Origin: DASQFI01 sp035633215 | GTDB taxonomy: Bacteria; Acidobacteriota; Vicinamibacteria; Vicinamibacterales; SCN-69-37 | Direction: 5' to 3' | Length of the DNA stretch: 62,593 nt | NCBI GenBank assembly: GCA_035633215.1 | Contig: DASQFI010000075.1 | Coordinates: forward strand, 1-62,593 | Shown here: positions 24,826 through 34,129 of the stretch, piece by piece | Layout: every line of letters starts with the position of its first letter | How positions within the stretch are numbered: the first letter of the stretch is position 1 | Translations under genes and position numbers: made by a program | The notes under the pieces: model-generated | Seen by the model: the letters and a program-made list of their open reading frames with translations, nothing else | Databases searched by the model: none | What the model was told of the DNA's origin: nothing

Positions 24826-25962
24826 TCAGTCGATCTCGACGATCCCTGAATCCCGACGGCCGTCAGCCATCCGCTCGTAGGTAACCCCGGCCGGCTCCGG
24901 AGACGACCTCGGCGCGATCTGCGCGAGGCGCGCCTGCGCATAGGCCTGCACTTCTCTCACGATCTCATCGTCGGTTGGCGGCAGGGGACGGCCGTAGAGC
25001 CGGACGTAGAGGCGCAGCAGCGGATCCTCGAACGAGTACCGCTTGCTTCGGCACGTCACGAGATCCACGTCCTCGAGCCACGACAGGTAGTCCTTCGTCG
25101 AGCCGGGTGTGCGGTGCAGGTGGTGCGCGATCTCGGTGAGGTTCTGCGGCTCGTGCGCCGCCAGAATGCCCAGGATGGCTTTGAGCGCGCCGTAACCGCG
25201 AGCGCGGTGCAGACGGAACTCGTAGCTTTCGCGGCAGCGCGCCGTGAGCCGCCCGGCGGGGGCGAACTGCGCGGCGACCGCGGCGACCGGATCGATGGCC
25301 TGGCCCATCGTCGAGAGCGATTCGACGACGAGGTGCACGTAGCCGGCGCGGCCGGCCGTAAGCGCCGCGACCGCGGGCGCGATCTGCGCGGCCCACTCAC
25401 GCCGGCCGCCGTCGAAGAGCAGCGCGAGCGACAGGACTTCCTGCGCGTCGAGAGCCGGCACGTGGACGACTTCGAAACGCGCCGGCGCATCGCGCAGCCA
25501 CCGATGTGTCCGCGCCGTGAACCGTGACGCCAGCACAAAACGCGAGGGACTTGCGGCCAGCCGGGCGATCAGCTCGCGCTGCACGTGGCGCAGCCCCGGG
25601 AAGCTCTCGAACGTGCGAATGTCGAGCACTTCGTCGATGAAAAACGTGACCGGCTGCTCGGTGCTGGCGCTGTCGAGAAAGCCCATCAGCGCGTCGAACG
25701 CATCCCGCGGCGACGACGGCGGCGGGACCAGGTCAGTCGCCCCGAGCCGGCTGGCTTTCAGGACGGCAGCCAGGCAGCTCTCCGGCGTCGTCGCCGCGGC
25801 GGCGAAATCGAGATACTGGGCCCGAGTGTGGCCAATCAGGCGCTCGAGGCGGAGCAGCAGGGAGGTCCGCCCCGTGGCGCACGAACCCAGCACCACAGGA
25901 ATGCGATCGGCGTCGAGAGACGCGACGACCCGGCGCTCGAACGAGGGACGCTCGATAATCAC
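24826..25962 (-). CDS. AAA-type ATPase with winged-helix tail and Arg in Walker A
   Basis: 378 residues. The P-loop is GSCATGRTS (residues 26-34), with Arg32 where the family has Lys; Walker B is FFIDE (107-111). A sensor-like segment LASRFTARTHRWL lies near 147. The C-terminal third (~250-330) is a winged helix (ILGILAAHEPQNLTEIAHHL, then LEDVDLVTCRSKRYSFEDP), the layout of archaeal-type STAND/ATPase_2 proteins. The first four bases overlap the end of hutU (25959-25962), so it is expressed with the histidine-degradation genes. No such gene is part of classical hut operons. Its role is unknown. Confidence 0.7.
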   Translation of the reverse strand: MIIERPSFERRVVASLDADRIPVVLGSCATGRTSLLLRLERLIGHTRAQYLDFAAAATTPESCLAAVLKASRLGATDLVPPPSSPRDAFDALMGFLDSASTEQPVTFFIDEVLDIRTFESFPGLRHVQRELIARLAASPSRFVLASRFTARTHRWLRDAPARFEVVHVPALDAQEVLSLALLFDGGRREWAAQIAPAVAALTAGRAGYVHLVVESLSTMGQAIDPVAAVAAQFAPAGRLTARCRESYEFRLHRARGYGALKAILGILAAHEPQNLTEIAHHLHRTPGSTKDYLSWLEDVDLVTCRSKRYSFEDPLLRLYVRLYGRPLPPTDDEIVREVQAYAQARLAQIAPRSSPEPAGVTYERMADGRRDSGIVEID

Positions 25963-27647
25963 GACAAAGACTCCGACGAGCCGGAGAGACCCGGAATCTG
26001 CAGGCCGTGCCGGCGCGCGGCCGCGATCGCTTCCGGATATCCGGCGTCAGCATGGCGTGCAACGCCGATCCCGGGGTCGCACGTGAGCACACGTTCCAGC
26101 TTGGCCGCCGCTTCCGGCGATCCGTCGGCGACGACGACCATGCCGGCGTGGATGGAGTAGCCGATGCCGACACCGCCGCCGTGATGCAGTGACACCCAGG
26201 TCGCGCCGGATGACGTGTTGAGGAGCGCGTTGAGCACCGGCCAGTCCGCGATGGCATCGCTGCCGTCGCGCATGCCTTCCGTCTCGCGGTTCGGCGACGC
26301 GACCGATCCTGAATCGAGATGATCGCGACCGATGACGATTGGCGCCGACACACGACCCGCGCGCACGAGATCGTTCAGCGCCAGCCCGAAGCGCGCGCGC
26401 TCGCCGTAGCCGAGCCAGCAGATGCGCGCCGGCAGCCCCTGGAACGCGACGCGCTCGCCCGCTATCCGAATCCAGCGGCACAGCGGCTCGTTGTCGGCGA
26501 ACATCTCGAGCGCGAGGGCGTCGGTCTCGCGGATGTCGCCGGGCTCCCCGGACAACGCCGCCCACCTGAACGGTCCCTTGCCCTCACAGAACAGCGGCCG
26601 GACGAACTCGGGCACGAAGCCGGGAATGTCGAACGCGCGATCCACGCCGGCCTGCTCGGCCTGGGCGCGGATGTTGTTGCCGTAGTCGAACGTCACCGCG
26701 CCGCGCGCCTGCAGCTCGAGCATGCCGCGAACATGCGCGGCCATGGCCGCCATCGACTGGCGGACGTACTCGTCGGGCGAACGCTCGCGCAGCCGAACAG
26801 CTTCGGCAAGCGACATCCCGTTCGGGACATAGCCGACCAGCGCGTCGTGGGCGGACGTTTGATCGGTCACGACGTCCGGCGTCACCCCGCGCGCGACGAG
26901 CGCGGGAATCACATCGGCGGCGTTGCCTTCGAGGCCGATCGAACGCGCCGCCCCACGCCGGCAATAGTCCTGTGCCCGCGCGAGCGCTTCGTCGAGCGAG
27001 CCCGTGGCTTCGTCGAGATACTTCGTCTCCAGCCGCCGCTTGATTCGCGCCGGGTCAACCTCCACCACGAGCGCGACCCCGTCATTCATGGTCACGGCGA
27101 GCGGCTGGGCGCCGCCCATGCCGCCGAGCCCGGCGGTCACGGTCAGCCGGCCCCGTAGGGAGCCGCCAAAATGCCGGCGGGCGAGGGCCGCCAGGGTCTC
27201 GTAGGTGCCCTGCAAAATCCCCTGGGTCCCGATGTAAATCCACGATCCGGCCGTCATCTGGCCGTACATGGTCAGACCCCGGTCCTCGAGATCGCGGAAG
27301 TTCTTCCAGGTCGCCCAGGCCGGCACGAGCAGCGAGTTCGCAATGAGGACGCGCGGCGCCCAGGGATGCGTCCGGAAGACGCCGACGGGCTTGCCGGACT
27401 GCACGAGCAGCGTCTCGTCGTGCCCGAGTGCCTTGAGCGAGCGGACGATCGCGTCGAACGCCTCCCAGTTACGCGCGGCCTTGCCCGACCCGCCGTACAC
27501 GACGAGATCCTCGGGGCGTTCGGCCACCTCCGGATCGAGATTGTTCATCAGCATCCGGAGCGCCGCTTCTTGCGGCCAGCCCTTGCACGAGAGAGTCGTG
27601 CCGCGAGGGGCTCGGACGGCGGGAACGGTGGTACGCATGAATGGCAC
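25959..27647 (-). CDS. hutU: Urocanate hydratase
   Basis: 562 residues, close to the usual ~555. It converts urocanate to imidazolonepropionate using tightly bound NAD+. Signatures: YGGSGKAARNWEAFD, LLVQSGKPVGVFRTH, TAGSWIYIGTQGI, GLGGMGGAQPLA (NAD binding), DQTSAHDALVGY, FRWAALSGEPGDI and SGATWVSLHHGGGVGIGYS. The ATG at 27638 (MRTTVPAV) is an alternative start. It lies 126 bases downstream of hutH in the same direction, with an inverted repeat between them. HutI and the later Hut enzymes are not in the window. Confidence 0.95.
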   Translation of the reverse strand: MPFMRTTVPAVRAPRGTTLSCKGWPQEAALRMLMNNLDPEVAERPEDLVVYGGSGKAARNWEAFDAIVRSLKALGHDETLLVQSGKPVGVFRTHPWAPRVLIANSLLVPAWATWKNFRDLEDRGLTMYGQMTAGSWIYIGTQGILQGTYETLAALARRHFGGSLRGRLTVTAGLGGMGGAQPLAVTMNDGVALVVEVDPARIKRRLETKYLDEATGSLDEALARAQDYCRRGAARSIGLEGNAADVIPALVARGVTPDVVTDQTSAHDALVGYVPNGMSLAEAVRLRERSPDEYVRQSMAAMAAHVRGMLELQARGAVTFDYGNNIRAQAEQAGVDRAFDIPGFVPEFVRPLFCEGKGPFRWAALSGEPGDIRETDALALEMFADNEPLCRWIRIAGERVAFQGLPARICWLGYGERARFGLALNDLVRAGRVSAPIVIGRDHLDSGSVASPNRETEGMRDGSDAIADWPVLNALLNTSSGATWVSLHHGGGVGIGYSIHAGMVVVADGSPEAAAKLERVLTCDPGIGVARHADAGYPEAIAAARRHGLQIPGLSGSSESLS

Positions 27648-27755
27648 GGACCGACGCCGCGTGTGTGACGCGGATCAGATCCTTTGATCACTCATCAATG
27701 TGAAGCAGTCATGGCGAACGGCGATTCGCGACACTCTAAAGAACGTCGCGAACGC

Positions 27756-27772
27756 GTGTCAACAATTGACAC
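27756..27772. promoter_or_regulatory. Perfect inverted repeat between hutH and hutU
   Basis: GTGTCAA (27756-27762), CAA, TTGACAC (27766-27772) is a perfect 7-bp dyad just after the hutH stop. The minus strand offers TTGACA as a -35 for a separate hutU promoter. It could be a repressor site; the regulator is not in the window. Confidence 0.45.
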
Positions 27773-27773
27773 C

Positions 27774-29330
27774 TTACCGCAGATCGATTCCGCACGCGCG
27801 ATCGATTTCGCCCGACGCGATCATTTCAGAGATTTTTTCGATATCCGGGGCCGGCGGACGATCCACGGAGATCGTTGGCACGATTTTTCGAATCGCCGCG
27901 CGCACGCGCTCCAACGCGGCGGATGTCGCGAGCGGCGCAAGCAAATCAAGCGCTTGACAGCCGGCCAGCAGCTCGATCGCCAGCACCACGCGCACGCGCT
28001 CGACGATCTCCGCGGCTTTGAGCGCGGCGCCCATGCTCATGCTGACGTGATCTTCACGGCCCGCCGACGTCGGAATCGTGTCGACCGAGGCCGGATGCGC
28101 GAGCGTCTTGATTTCAGCCGTGAGTGCCGCGGCCGTGACGTGCGCCATCATCAGACCCGAGTGGAGCCCCGACTCGCGCACGAGAAACGGCGGCAGGCCG
28201 CTCTCGCTGGCTGTCATGAGGCGATCCGTCCGGCGCTCGCTGATCGTCGCCAGTTGCGCGACGCCAATCGCAAGCGTGTCGGAGGCGAGCGCGACCGGCG
28301 CGCCGTGAAAATTACCCCCCGACACGACCTCGCCCGTCTCGGCAAAGACCATCGGGTTGTCCGTGGCGGCATTGGCCTCGATTTCCACGAGCCGCCGGGC
28401 AAAATCGAGCGCCTCGCGCGCGGCGCCGTGCACCTGGGGCGCACAGCGCAGCGCGTACGCGTCCTGGATCTTCCCGCAGTTCTCGTGCGACTGATTCAGA
28501 CCGCTGCCTTCGACGAGCGCCCAGAGATTGGCCGCTGACGCCACCTGACCCGGCACCGGCCGGACCGCGTGCAGGCGCGCCTCGAACGGGTGAATCGAGC
28601 CCCGCAGGGCGTCTATCGACATGGCCGCGGCGATATCGGCCACGCGAGCCAGCCGCTGCGCCGCCGTGCAGGCGAGCGCCAGGACCGCGGCACTCGCCTG
28701 AGTGCCGTTGATGAGGGCGATGCCTTCTTTCGGCTCCAGGATGACGGGTGTGAGGCCGGCGGCCGTCAGGACGTCGGGGGTCGGCAAGACTCCTGTCGGC
28801 AATCGCCGACCGGTCGACGGCGACCCCCGAGGTCTTTCCTCCTCCAACACTTCACCCTCGCCAACAAGCACGAGGGAGAGATGCGCGAGCGGAGCCAGAT
28901 CTCCACTGGCCCCAACCGATCCTCTCGCCGGCACGCGCGGGTGCACGCCGGCGTTGAGCAGCGCGACGAGCGCTTCGAGCGTCTCGAGTCGAATTCCGGA
29001 GAATCCCTTCGCCAGGACGTTGGCGCGGAGCGCCATCAGCGCGCGCACGGCGGGCACCGGCAGCGGCTCGCCGACGCCGGCGGCATGACTGCGCAGCAGA
29101 TTGAGTTGAAGCGCGGCCAGCTGGTCCGGCGGAATGGCGACGTCGGCCAGCGCGCCAAAGCCGGTGTTGACACCATAAACGGGCGTGCCGCGTTCGAGAT
29201 GCTGGACGATCACCTCGCGCGACGCGCGCACGCGCGCCGCCGCGTCCGGCGCAATTCCTACGGCCTCACGATCGCGAACGATGCGCTCGAGGGCGTCGAG
29301 GGTCAGGTTAGAGCCATCGAGGAGAATCAT
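27774..29330 (-). CDS. hutH: Histidine ammonia-lyase
   Basis: 518 residues from ATG 29330. It deaminates histidine to urocanate. The Ala-Ser-Gly that forms the MIO electrophile is in GSVGASGDLAPLAH (~141-143). Other signatures: YGVNTGFGALADV, LRSHAAGVGEPL, LINGTQASAAVLAL, GSGLNQSHENCGKIQDAY, ATDNPMVF and GGNFHGAPVALASD. An insertion of ~20 residues (PRGSPSTGRRLPTGVLPTPD) sits after LVGEGEVLEEE and is encoded by a palindromic DNA segment at 28776-28828. The start lies 12 bases before the AATCTG element copy 3, which fills the region to the divergent purA. Confidence 0.93.
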   Translation of the reverse strand: MILLDGSNLTLDALERIVRDREAVGIAPDAAARVRASREVIVQHLERGTPVYGVNTGFGALADVAIPPDQLAALQLNLLRSHAAGVGEPLPVPAVRALMALRANVLAKGFSGIRLETLEALVALLNAGVHPRVPARGSVGASGDLAPLAHLSLVLVGEGEVLEEERPRGSPSTGRRLPTGVLPTPDVLTAAGLTPVILEPKEGIALINGTQASAAVLALACTAAQRLARVADIAAAMSIDALRGSIHPFEARLHAVRPVPGQVASAANLWALVEGSGLNQSHENCGKIQDAYALRCAPQVHGAAREALDFARRLVEIEANAATDNPMVFAETGEVVSGGNFHGAPVALASDTLAIGVAQLATISERRTDRLMTASESGLPPFLVRESGLHSGLMMAHVTAAALTAEIKTLAHPASVDTIPTSAGREDHVSMSMGAALKAAEIVERVRVVLAIELLAGCQALDLLAPLATSAALERVRAAIRKIVPTISVDRPPAPDIEKISEMIASGEIDRACGIDLR

Positions 29331-29341
29331 GGGGTGATCGG

Positions 29342-29590
29342 TGTCGATCTGAAATCTCCACTCTCGGATCTGTGAACTGATCGGAGATCGGGAAATTGGC
29401 AATCTGTCATCTATCGGCAATCTGTCATCTATTGGCAATCGACAATCTACTGGGCATCGGCAATCCATGGGCCATCGGCTGAACATGAGGCCGGCGGGCA
29501 ACCTCGATCCGAGATTCCCGAGAGATTGCAGACTTCAGTTCTCAGATTTCAGATCAGGTTGCACCTTCCAGATTCCAGATTGCAGATTCC
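29342..29590. repeat. AATCTG palindromic element, copy 3
   Basis: About 250 bp of the same word family. The left end is TGTCGATCTGAAAT (29342-29355). The interior has GGCAATCTGTCATCTAT repeats; the right part has GAGATTGCAGACTTCAG and CCAGATTCCAGATTGCAG. The ends are less perfect than in copies 1 and 2. It occupies the whole divergent region between hutH and purA, so it must contain or adjoin both promoters. Confidence 0.7.
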
Positions 29591-29608
29591 GCATATCATT
29601 CTAGCCGC

Positions 29609-30898
29609 ATGAATCTGTGTGTGCTCGGCGCCCAATGGGGTGATGAAGGCAAAGGCAAGATCGTCGACCTGCTGACGCCGCACTTTTCGATCGTCGCGCG
29701 CTATCAGGGCGGGCACAACGCGGGACACACGGTCTACGTCCGCGGCAAGAAGTTCGTCCTGCACCTGATTCCGTCCGGCATTCTGCACCCCGGCATCAGC
29801 TGCGTCATCGGCAACGGCGTCGTCGTCGATCCGGTTGCGCTCTTCACGGAGCTCGACGAGATCGCCGGCATGGGAGTGGACGCGACCGGGCGGCTCCTGG
29901 TGAGCGACAAGGCGCACGTGATCCTGCCGTATCACCGCGAGCTGGACGTGCTGTCCGAAGCGCGCCGAGGCGAGCGGAAGATTGGCACGACGTCGCGCGG
30001 CATCGGTCCGGCCTACGAGGACAAGATCGGCCGGCGGGGCATTCGCGTGGGCGACCTGGCGGATCCATCGAACGACGGGCCGCTCTCGAGCGCGGTGCGC
30101 GAGAACGTCGCCGCGCGGAACCGGCTGATGGGGAACGCCGACATGAAGGCCGAGCAGGTGCTCGCCGACGTGCGGCGCCTCTGGCCGCGGCTGCAGCCAC
30201 TCGTCACCGACGTCTCGCTCTATCTCCACCGCGCCATCGTCGCCGGCCAGCGCGTGATGTTCGAGGGCGCGCAGGGCACACTGCTCGACATCGACCACGG
30301 CACGTATCCATTCGTCACGTCGTCAAACGCGACCGCCGGCGGCGCGGCGACGGGACTGGGGCTTGGTCCGCGCACGATCGGCGCGGTGATTGGCGTCGCG
30401 AAGGCCTACACGACGCGCGTCGGTGCCGGCCCGCTGCCGACCGAACAGCTCGGAGAAATCGGCGAGCGCCTGCGCGAGACGGGGCAGGAATACGGCGCGT
30501 CCACCGGACGGCCGCGGCGATGCGGCTGGTACGACGCGGTGGCGGTGCGGTACGCGGTGCGTGTGAACGGCCTCGACGCGCTCGCGATCACCAAGCTCGA
30601 CGTGCTCGACGGCCTGGAGAAGCTCGACGTCTGCACCGCGTATCGCTACAACGGCGGCCTGGTGACGGAAATGCCGGGCGATACCGCCCAGCTCGCCGGC
30701 TGCGAGCCCGTCTATGAGACGTTGCCTGGCTGGAAAACGCCGACGAAAGGCATCACCGACTTCAATCTGTTGCCACCCGAGGCGCGGGCCTATGTCCGAC
30801 GAATCGAAGAGACCAGCGGCGTGCCCGCGGCGATCATCTCGACCGGCTCAGAGCGCGATCACACAATTATTAGAAAAGAGCATGCATTGCTTTATTGA
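29609..30898 (+). CDS. purA: Adenylosuccinate synthetase
   Basis: 429 residues, full length for the family. It joins aspartate to IMP with GTP in AMP synthesis. Signatures: the GTP loop QWGDEGKGKIVD, GGHNAGHTVY, the catalytic KIGTTSRGIGPAYEDK region, FEGAQGTLLDIDHGTYPF, VGAGPLPTE, GRPRRCGWYDAVA and the base-binding TKLDVLDG. ATG 29609 comes directly after the AATCTG repeat. The last codons run into the GATC-rich palindrome at 30894. Confidence 0.96.
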   Translation: MNLCVLGAQWGDEGKGKIVDLLTPHFSIVARYQGGHNAGHTVYVRGKKFVLHLIPSGILHPGISCVIGNGVVVDPVALFTELDEIAGMGVDATGRLLVSDKAHVILPYHRELDVLSEARRGERKIGTTSRGIGPAYEDKIGRRGIRVGDLADPSNDGPLSSAVRENVAARNRLMGNADMKAEQVLADVRRLWPRLQPLVTDVSLYLHRAIVAGQRVMFEGAQGTLLDIDHGTYPFVTSSNATAGGAATGLGLGPRTIGAVIGVAKAYTTRVGAGPLPTEQLGEIGERLRETGQEYGASTGRPRRCGWYDAVAVRYAVRVNGLDALAITKLDVLDGLEKLDVCTAYRYNGGLVTEMPGDTAQLAGCEPVYETLPGWKTPTKGITDFNLLPPEARAYVRRIEETSGVPAAIISTGSERDHTIIRKEHALLY

Positions 30899-30999
30899 TC
30901 GATCGCGCTATCGATCCTATTTAGAAGCCCACGCGTCCGGCTGGACGCCGGACCCGTGCTCCGAAACTGTTCTTTCAATAGATCGATAGCGCGATCAAT
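30894..30999. repeat. ATCGATCG palindrome, copy 1
   Basis: Left arm ATTGATC + GATC + GCGCTATCGATC (30894-30916). The right arm GATCGATAGCGCGATCAAT (30981-30999) is its reverse complement apart from the four-base GATC bulge. It overlaps the purA stop codon and separates purA from the convergent propeller gene. A related short stretch is at 52871. Confidence 0.75.
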
Positions 31000-31026
31000 C
31001 AATAGATCAATGGGTGTGCTCTTCTC

Positions 31027-33984
31027 TCATTTCCCATTCGGGTCGGCCATGACGACGCCGGTTTGCGTGTAGTCGCGGCCACCAACCGAGAGGATCACCC
31101 GATACTGGCCCGGCTCGACGGGGGTGGACACGAATCCACCGCCCGCAGGCTGCGCGGCGCCGCCGCCGCCCCCGCGGCCTCCTCGTCCACCGGCTGGGAC
31201 CGGTTCACCTTGCACGCGCTCGCGGCGCGCTTCGAGGTTCCATCGCACCGTGTTGATCCCCGCGGTCTTCGGTCCGTCCATCTCCGCGATCAGACGTGAG
31301 CCGTTGTAGACCCGCACCTTGAGGTCTCCCGTCACGTCGGAGCGGAGGTAGTAGCTGATGCCCATGTCGGTCGGCCGGCTCATCCCGCCGAAGTTCACCG
31401 AGCTCGTTTCCGTCCGCTGGCCCGCCACCCAATCGATGACGGGATCGATTTCGAACAGATGCGCGTCGGCCGCGAGCACGGCCGGGTTGAGCTCTTCGAT
31501 TTCGGAGATGTCGGCGATGAAGATCCCGCGGCCATGCGTGGCGAGCACGAGCTCGCGATCGCGCGGGTGGATCTTCATGTCGTAGACCGGTTGCGTCGGC
31601 AGCAAACCGCGCGGCCGTCCAGCGCCGGGCCCACCGGCCCCGCCACCGCCACCGCGCCCGCCGCCAGCGACCTGCACCGCCGTGCCGCGCATCTTCGTCC
31701 AGCTCTGGCCGCCGTTGATCGTCGCGTAGGCGCCGAGATCGGTGCCGACGAACAGCACGTTCGCGTTGCGCGGACTCTCGCGCACCACATTGACCGCCTC
31801 TTGAGGCAGATTGCCGGCAATCGACGTCCAGGTCTGACCGAAGTCGGTGGTCTTCCAGATGAAAGGCTTGAAGTCGTCGTTGCGCAGACCGGTCACCGTC
31901 ACGTAGGCCGTGCCCGCAGCCGCGTGCGAGGCGACGACGCGGCTGACCCAGTAGCCGGGATGGCCCGTGATCCGATCGCGCACGTTCGTCCACGTCTGTC
32001 CGCCGTCGCGCGTCACCTGCACGTTGCCGTCATCGGTGCCGACCCAGAGGAGGCCGGGCACGATGGGCGATTCGTCGAGCGCCGTGATCGTCGCGTAGGT
32101 GATGTTGCCGCTGCCGCAGGTGGTACAGGGCCCTGGAACGGCGCGCTTCGATTTGTCGTTCACGGTCAGGTCCGGACTGATCGCCTCCCACGTATTGCCG
32201 CGGAACGGCGACCGCAGGACGACCTGGGCGGCGTGGAAGATGACGTCCGGATTGTGCGGCGACACGAGGATCGGCGCATTCCAGTTCCAGCGATACGGAT
32301 CGTCAGCCGGCCGGGCGGGCCGGTTGGCCTGGATGGATTGACTCTGGCCCGTGCGCTGATCGACGCGCTGAATGACGCCGAACTGACTTTCGTTGTAGAG
32401 CCAGCGGCTGTCGGCCCACGAGACGACGTTGTACATCCCGTCGCCGCCGCCGACACCCGTCCAGTCCTCGAACGGAATGTTGCCGCCGCCTCGGCGCGTG
32501 CTCGGCCCCTTCTTCGATCCGTTGTCCTGCAGCCCGCCATAGACGTTGTACGGCACGTCCATGTCGATCCCGACCGCGTAGAACTGCGCCAACGGCAGGT
32601 TGTCGGGGTGGTACCAGCTCCGGCCGCCGTCGAAGGTGATCGTCATGCCGTGGTCGTAGCCGTTCAGCATGTGCAGGCTGTCTTTAGGATTGATCCAGAG
32701 GGCGTGGCTGTCGCCGCCGAGCCCCGCACCCGTCCACGTCTTGCCGCCGTCGCGCGTCTCCTGCGAGCCGGCACTCATGACGTAGACGTGATCCTTGTCG
32801 TTTGGATCGACGCGCACCTGGCCGTAGTAGTAGGGAGGACTCCCGCCGCCGAATCCGCCACCTCCGCGGCCACCGCCGGCCGGTGGGAGTGGGGGAGCGC
32901 CTCGACCAGCGGGCGGAGCGCCACGCCCCGCTTGCGCGGGCGGCGCGCCGGCCTCCCCTGCGGCTGGTGCGACAGGCGGAGCTTCAACCGGCCCGGCGAC
33001 CTGCCGCCACGTCTTGCCGGCGTCATCGGTCCGGAACAACTGATCGCCGATCGACCCGTCGCCGAATCCCTGTGCGAGCCGCTTCTGGCGCTCAGCGGCC
33101 GGCATCGTACTCGAGTTCGCGTTCTCGATGACCGCATAGACGACGTTCGGATCCTGTCGGAAGATCGAGAGGCCGATCCGGCCGAGCATCCCGGTCGGGA
33201 GGCCGCCGGCGAGCTTCGCCCAGGTCTTTCCGGCGTCCGTCGTCTTGTGGATCGCGCTCCCAGGCCCACCTTCCGCGAATGACCAGGGGAGACGCACCTT
33301 GTCGTACGTCGCGGCGTACAGCACCAGCGGATTCTTCGGATCCATGGCGACGTCCACGACGCCGATGTCTTTGCCTTCAGCCTTGACGGCAAGCGACTTC
33401 GTCCAGGTCTTGCCGCCGTCGATGGTCTTGTACAGGCCGCGTTCCTCGTTTGCCGAGTAGAGACGGCCGAGCGCGGAGACATATGCCGTGTTCGGGTCGG
33501 TGGGATGGACGACGATGCGGCCAATGTGATGCGAGTCACGCAGGCCCGTGTTCGTCCAGGACTGACCGGCGTTGGTCGAGACATAGACGCCGTCTCCCCA
33601 GTACGCGCTCCGCGAGTTGTTGCCTTCGCCCGTGCCGACATAGACGACATTCGGACTGGATTGCGACACGGCGACCGCGCCAATCGACACGACCGGCTGG
33701 GTGTCGAAGACCGGCACGAACGTCATGCCGTTGTTCTCCGTCTTCCAGAGGCCGCCGGATGCCGTGGCCGCGTAGAAAATCCGTGGCGTGGCCTCGACGA
33801 CGGCGAATTCGACGAATCGCCCGCCCTGACGCGTCGGGCCGACTTCGCGAAACACGACCTGCCGGAAAAAATCAGGAGGCTGCTGGGCGGTGATCGACAG
33901 ACCCGAGGCCGCGACCACGCACGCCGCGAGCACGACCGACAGCCGGAGCAAACGCGCGACGCCGACCGGAGAGACCCTGGACAT
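31027..33984 (-). CDS. Exported sortilin/BNR-type beta-propeller protein
   Basis: 985 residues from ATG 33984 (GGAG seven bases upstream). A signal peptide (LLRLSVVLAACVVAASG) is followed by two long propeller regions with many Asp-box/BNR phrases of the type TxDGGKTWT, as in VPS10/sortilin-like glycoside-hydrolase-annotated proteins of Acidobacteria and Bacteroidetes. Low-complexity Pro/Gly/Ala linkers occur at ~330-375 (GRGAPPAGRGAPPLPP) and ~770-790. The C-terminal ~120 residues form a beta domain (GDLKVRVYNGSRLIAEMDGP). The substrate is unknown; members are often linked to secreted peptidases or glycan use. No catalytic residues can be assigned. Confidence 0.85.
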   Translation of the reverse strand: MSRVSPVGVARLLRLSVVLAACVVAASGLSITAQQPPDFFRQVVFREVGPTRQGGRFVEFAVVEATPRIFYAATASGGLWKTENNGMTFVPVFDTQPVVSIGAVAVSQSSPNVVYVGTGEGNNSRSAYWGDGVYVSTNAGQSWTNTGLRDSHHIGRIVVHPTDPNTAYVSALGRLYSANEERGLYKTIDGGKTWTKSLAVKAEGKDIGVVDVAMDPKNPLVLYAATYDKVRLPWSFAEGGPGSAIHKTTDAGKTWAKLAGGLPTGMLGRIGLSIFRQDPNVVYAVIENANSSTMPAAERQKRLAQGFGDGSIGDQLFRTDDAGKTWRQVAGPVEAPPVAPAAGEAGAPPAQAGRGAPPAGRGAPPLPPAGGGRGGGGFGGGSPPYYYGQVRVDPNDKDHVYVMSAGSQETRDGGKTWTGAGLGGDSHALWINPKDSLHMLNGYDHGMTITFDGGRSWYHPDNLPLAQFYAVGIDMDVPYNVYGGLQDNGSKKGPSTRRGGGNIPFEDWTGVGGGDGMYNVVSWADSRWLYNESQFGVIQRVDQRTGQSQSIQANRPARPADDPYRWNWNAPILVSPHNPDVIFHAAQVVLRSPFRGNTWEAISPDLTVNDKSKRAVPGPCTTCGSGNITYATITALDESPIVPGLLWVGTDDGNVQVTRDGGQTWTNVRDRITGHPGYWVSRVVASHAAAGTAYVTVTGLRNDDFKPFIWKTTDFGQTWTSIAGNLPQEAVNVVRESPRNANVLFVGTDLGAYATINGGQSWTKMRGTAVQVAGGGRGGGGGAGGPGAGRPRGLLPTQPVYDMKIHPRDRELVLATHGRGIFIADISEIEELNPAVLAADAHLFEIDPVIDWVAGQRTETSSVNFGGMSRPTDMGISYYLRSDVTGDLKVRVYNGSRLIAEMDGPKTAGINTVRWNLEARRERVQGEPVPAGGRGGRGGGGGAAQPAGGGFVSTPVEPGQYRVILSVGGRDYTQTGVVMADPNGK

Positions 33985-34081
33985 GTACACGCTCCTGGTG
34001 CTCGAGGAAAGGGACCTGGCGGTATTTTAGGCGAAGGCCACGGCCAGAGATGGGCCGTCGTCAGGGTTTAGGTGAGTCTGG

Positions 34082-34117
34082 AGCGAGACGACTACGTTTT
34101 CCAGCCGTCTCGCTTTT
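34082..34117. terminator. Hairpin between propeller and bacilliredoxin genes
   Basis: AGCGAGACG (34082-34090) pairs with CGTCTCGCT (34106-34114), followed on the plus strand by a short T run. The only gene ending here is on the minus strand (bacilliredoxin, stop at 34130), for which the tail lacks Ts. It is therefore at best an imperfect terminator. Confidence 0.4.
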
Positions 34118-34129
34118 CTTGGATTCCCC

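Noticed and set aside
29331..29501. 57-residue N-terminal extension of hutH
   Set aside because: It is a translation of the AATCTG repeat (CRLPIDDRLPIDDRLPI) and the family starts at MILLDG.
18251..29590. AATCTG elements as IS elements or CRISPR
   Set aside because: There is no open frame for a transposase, no target duplication is visible, and the words are degenerate rather than exact repeats with spacers.
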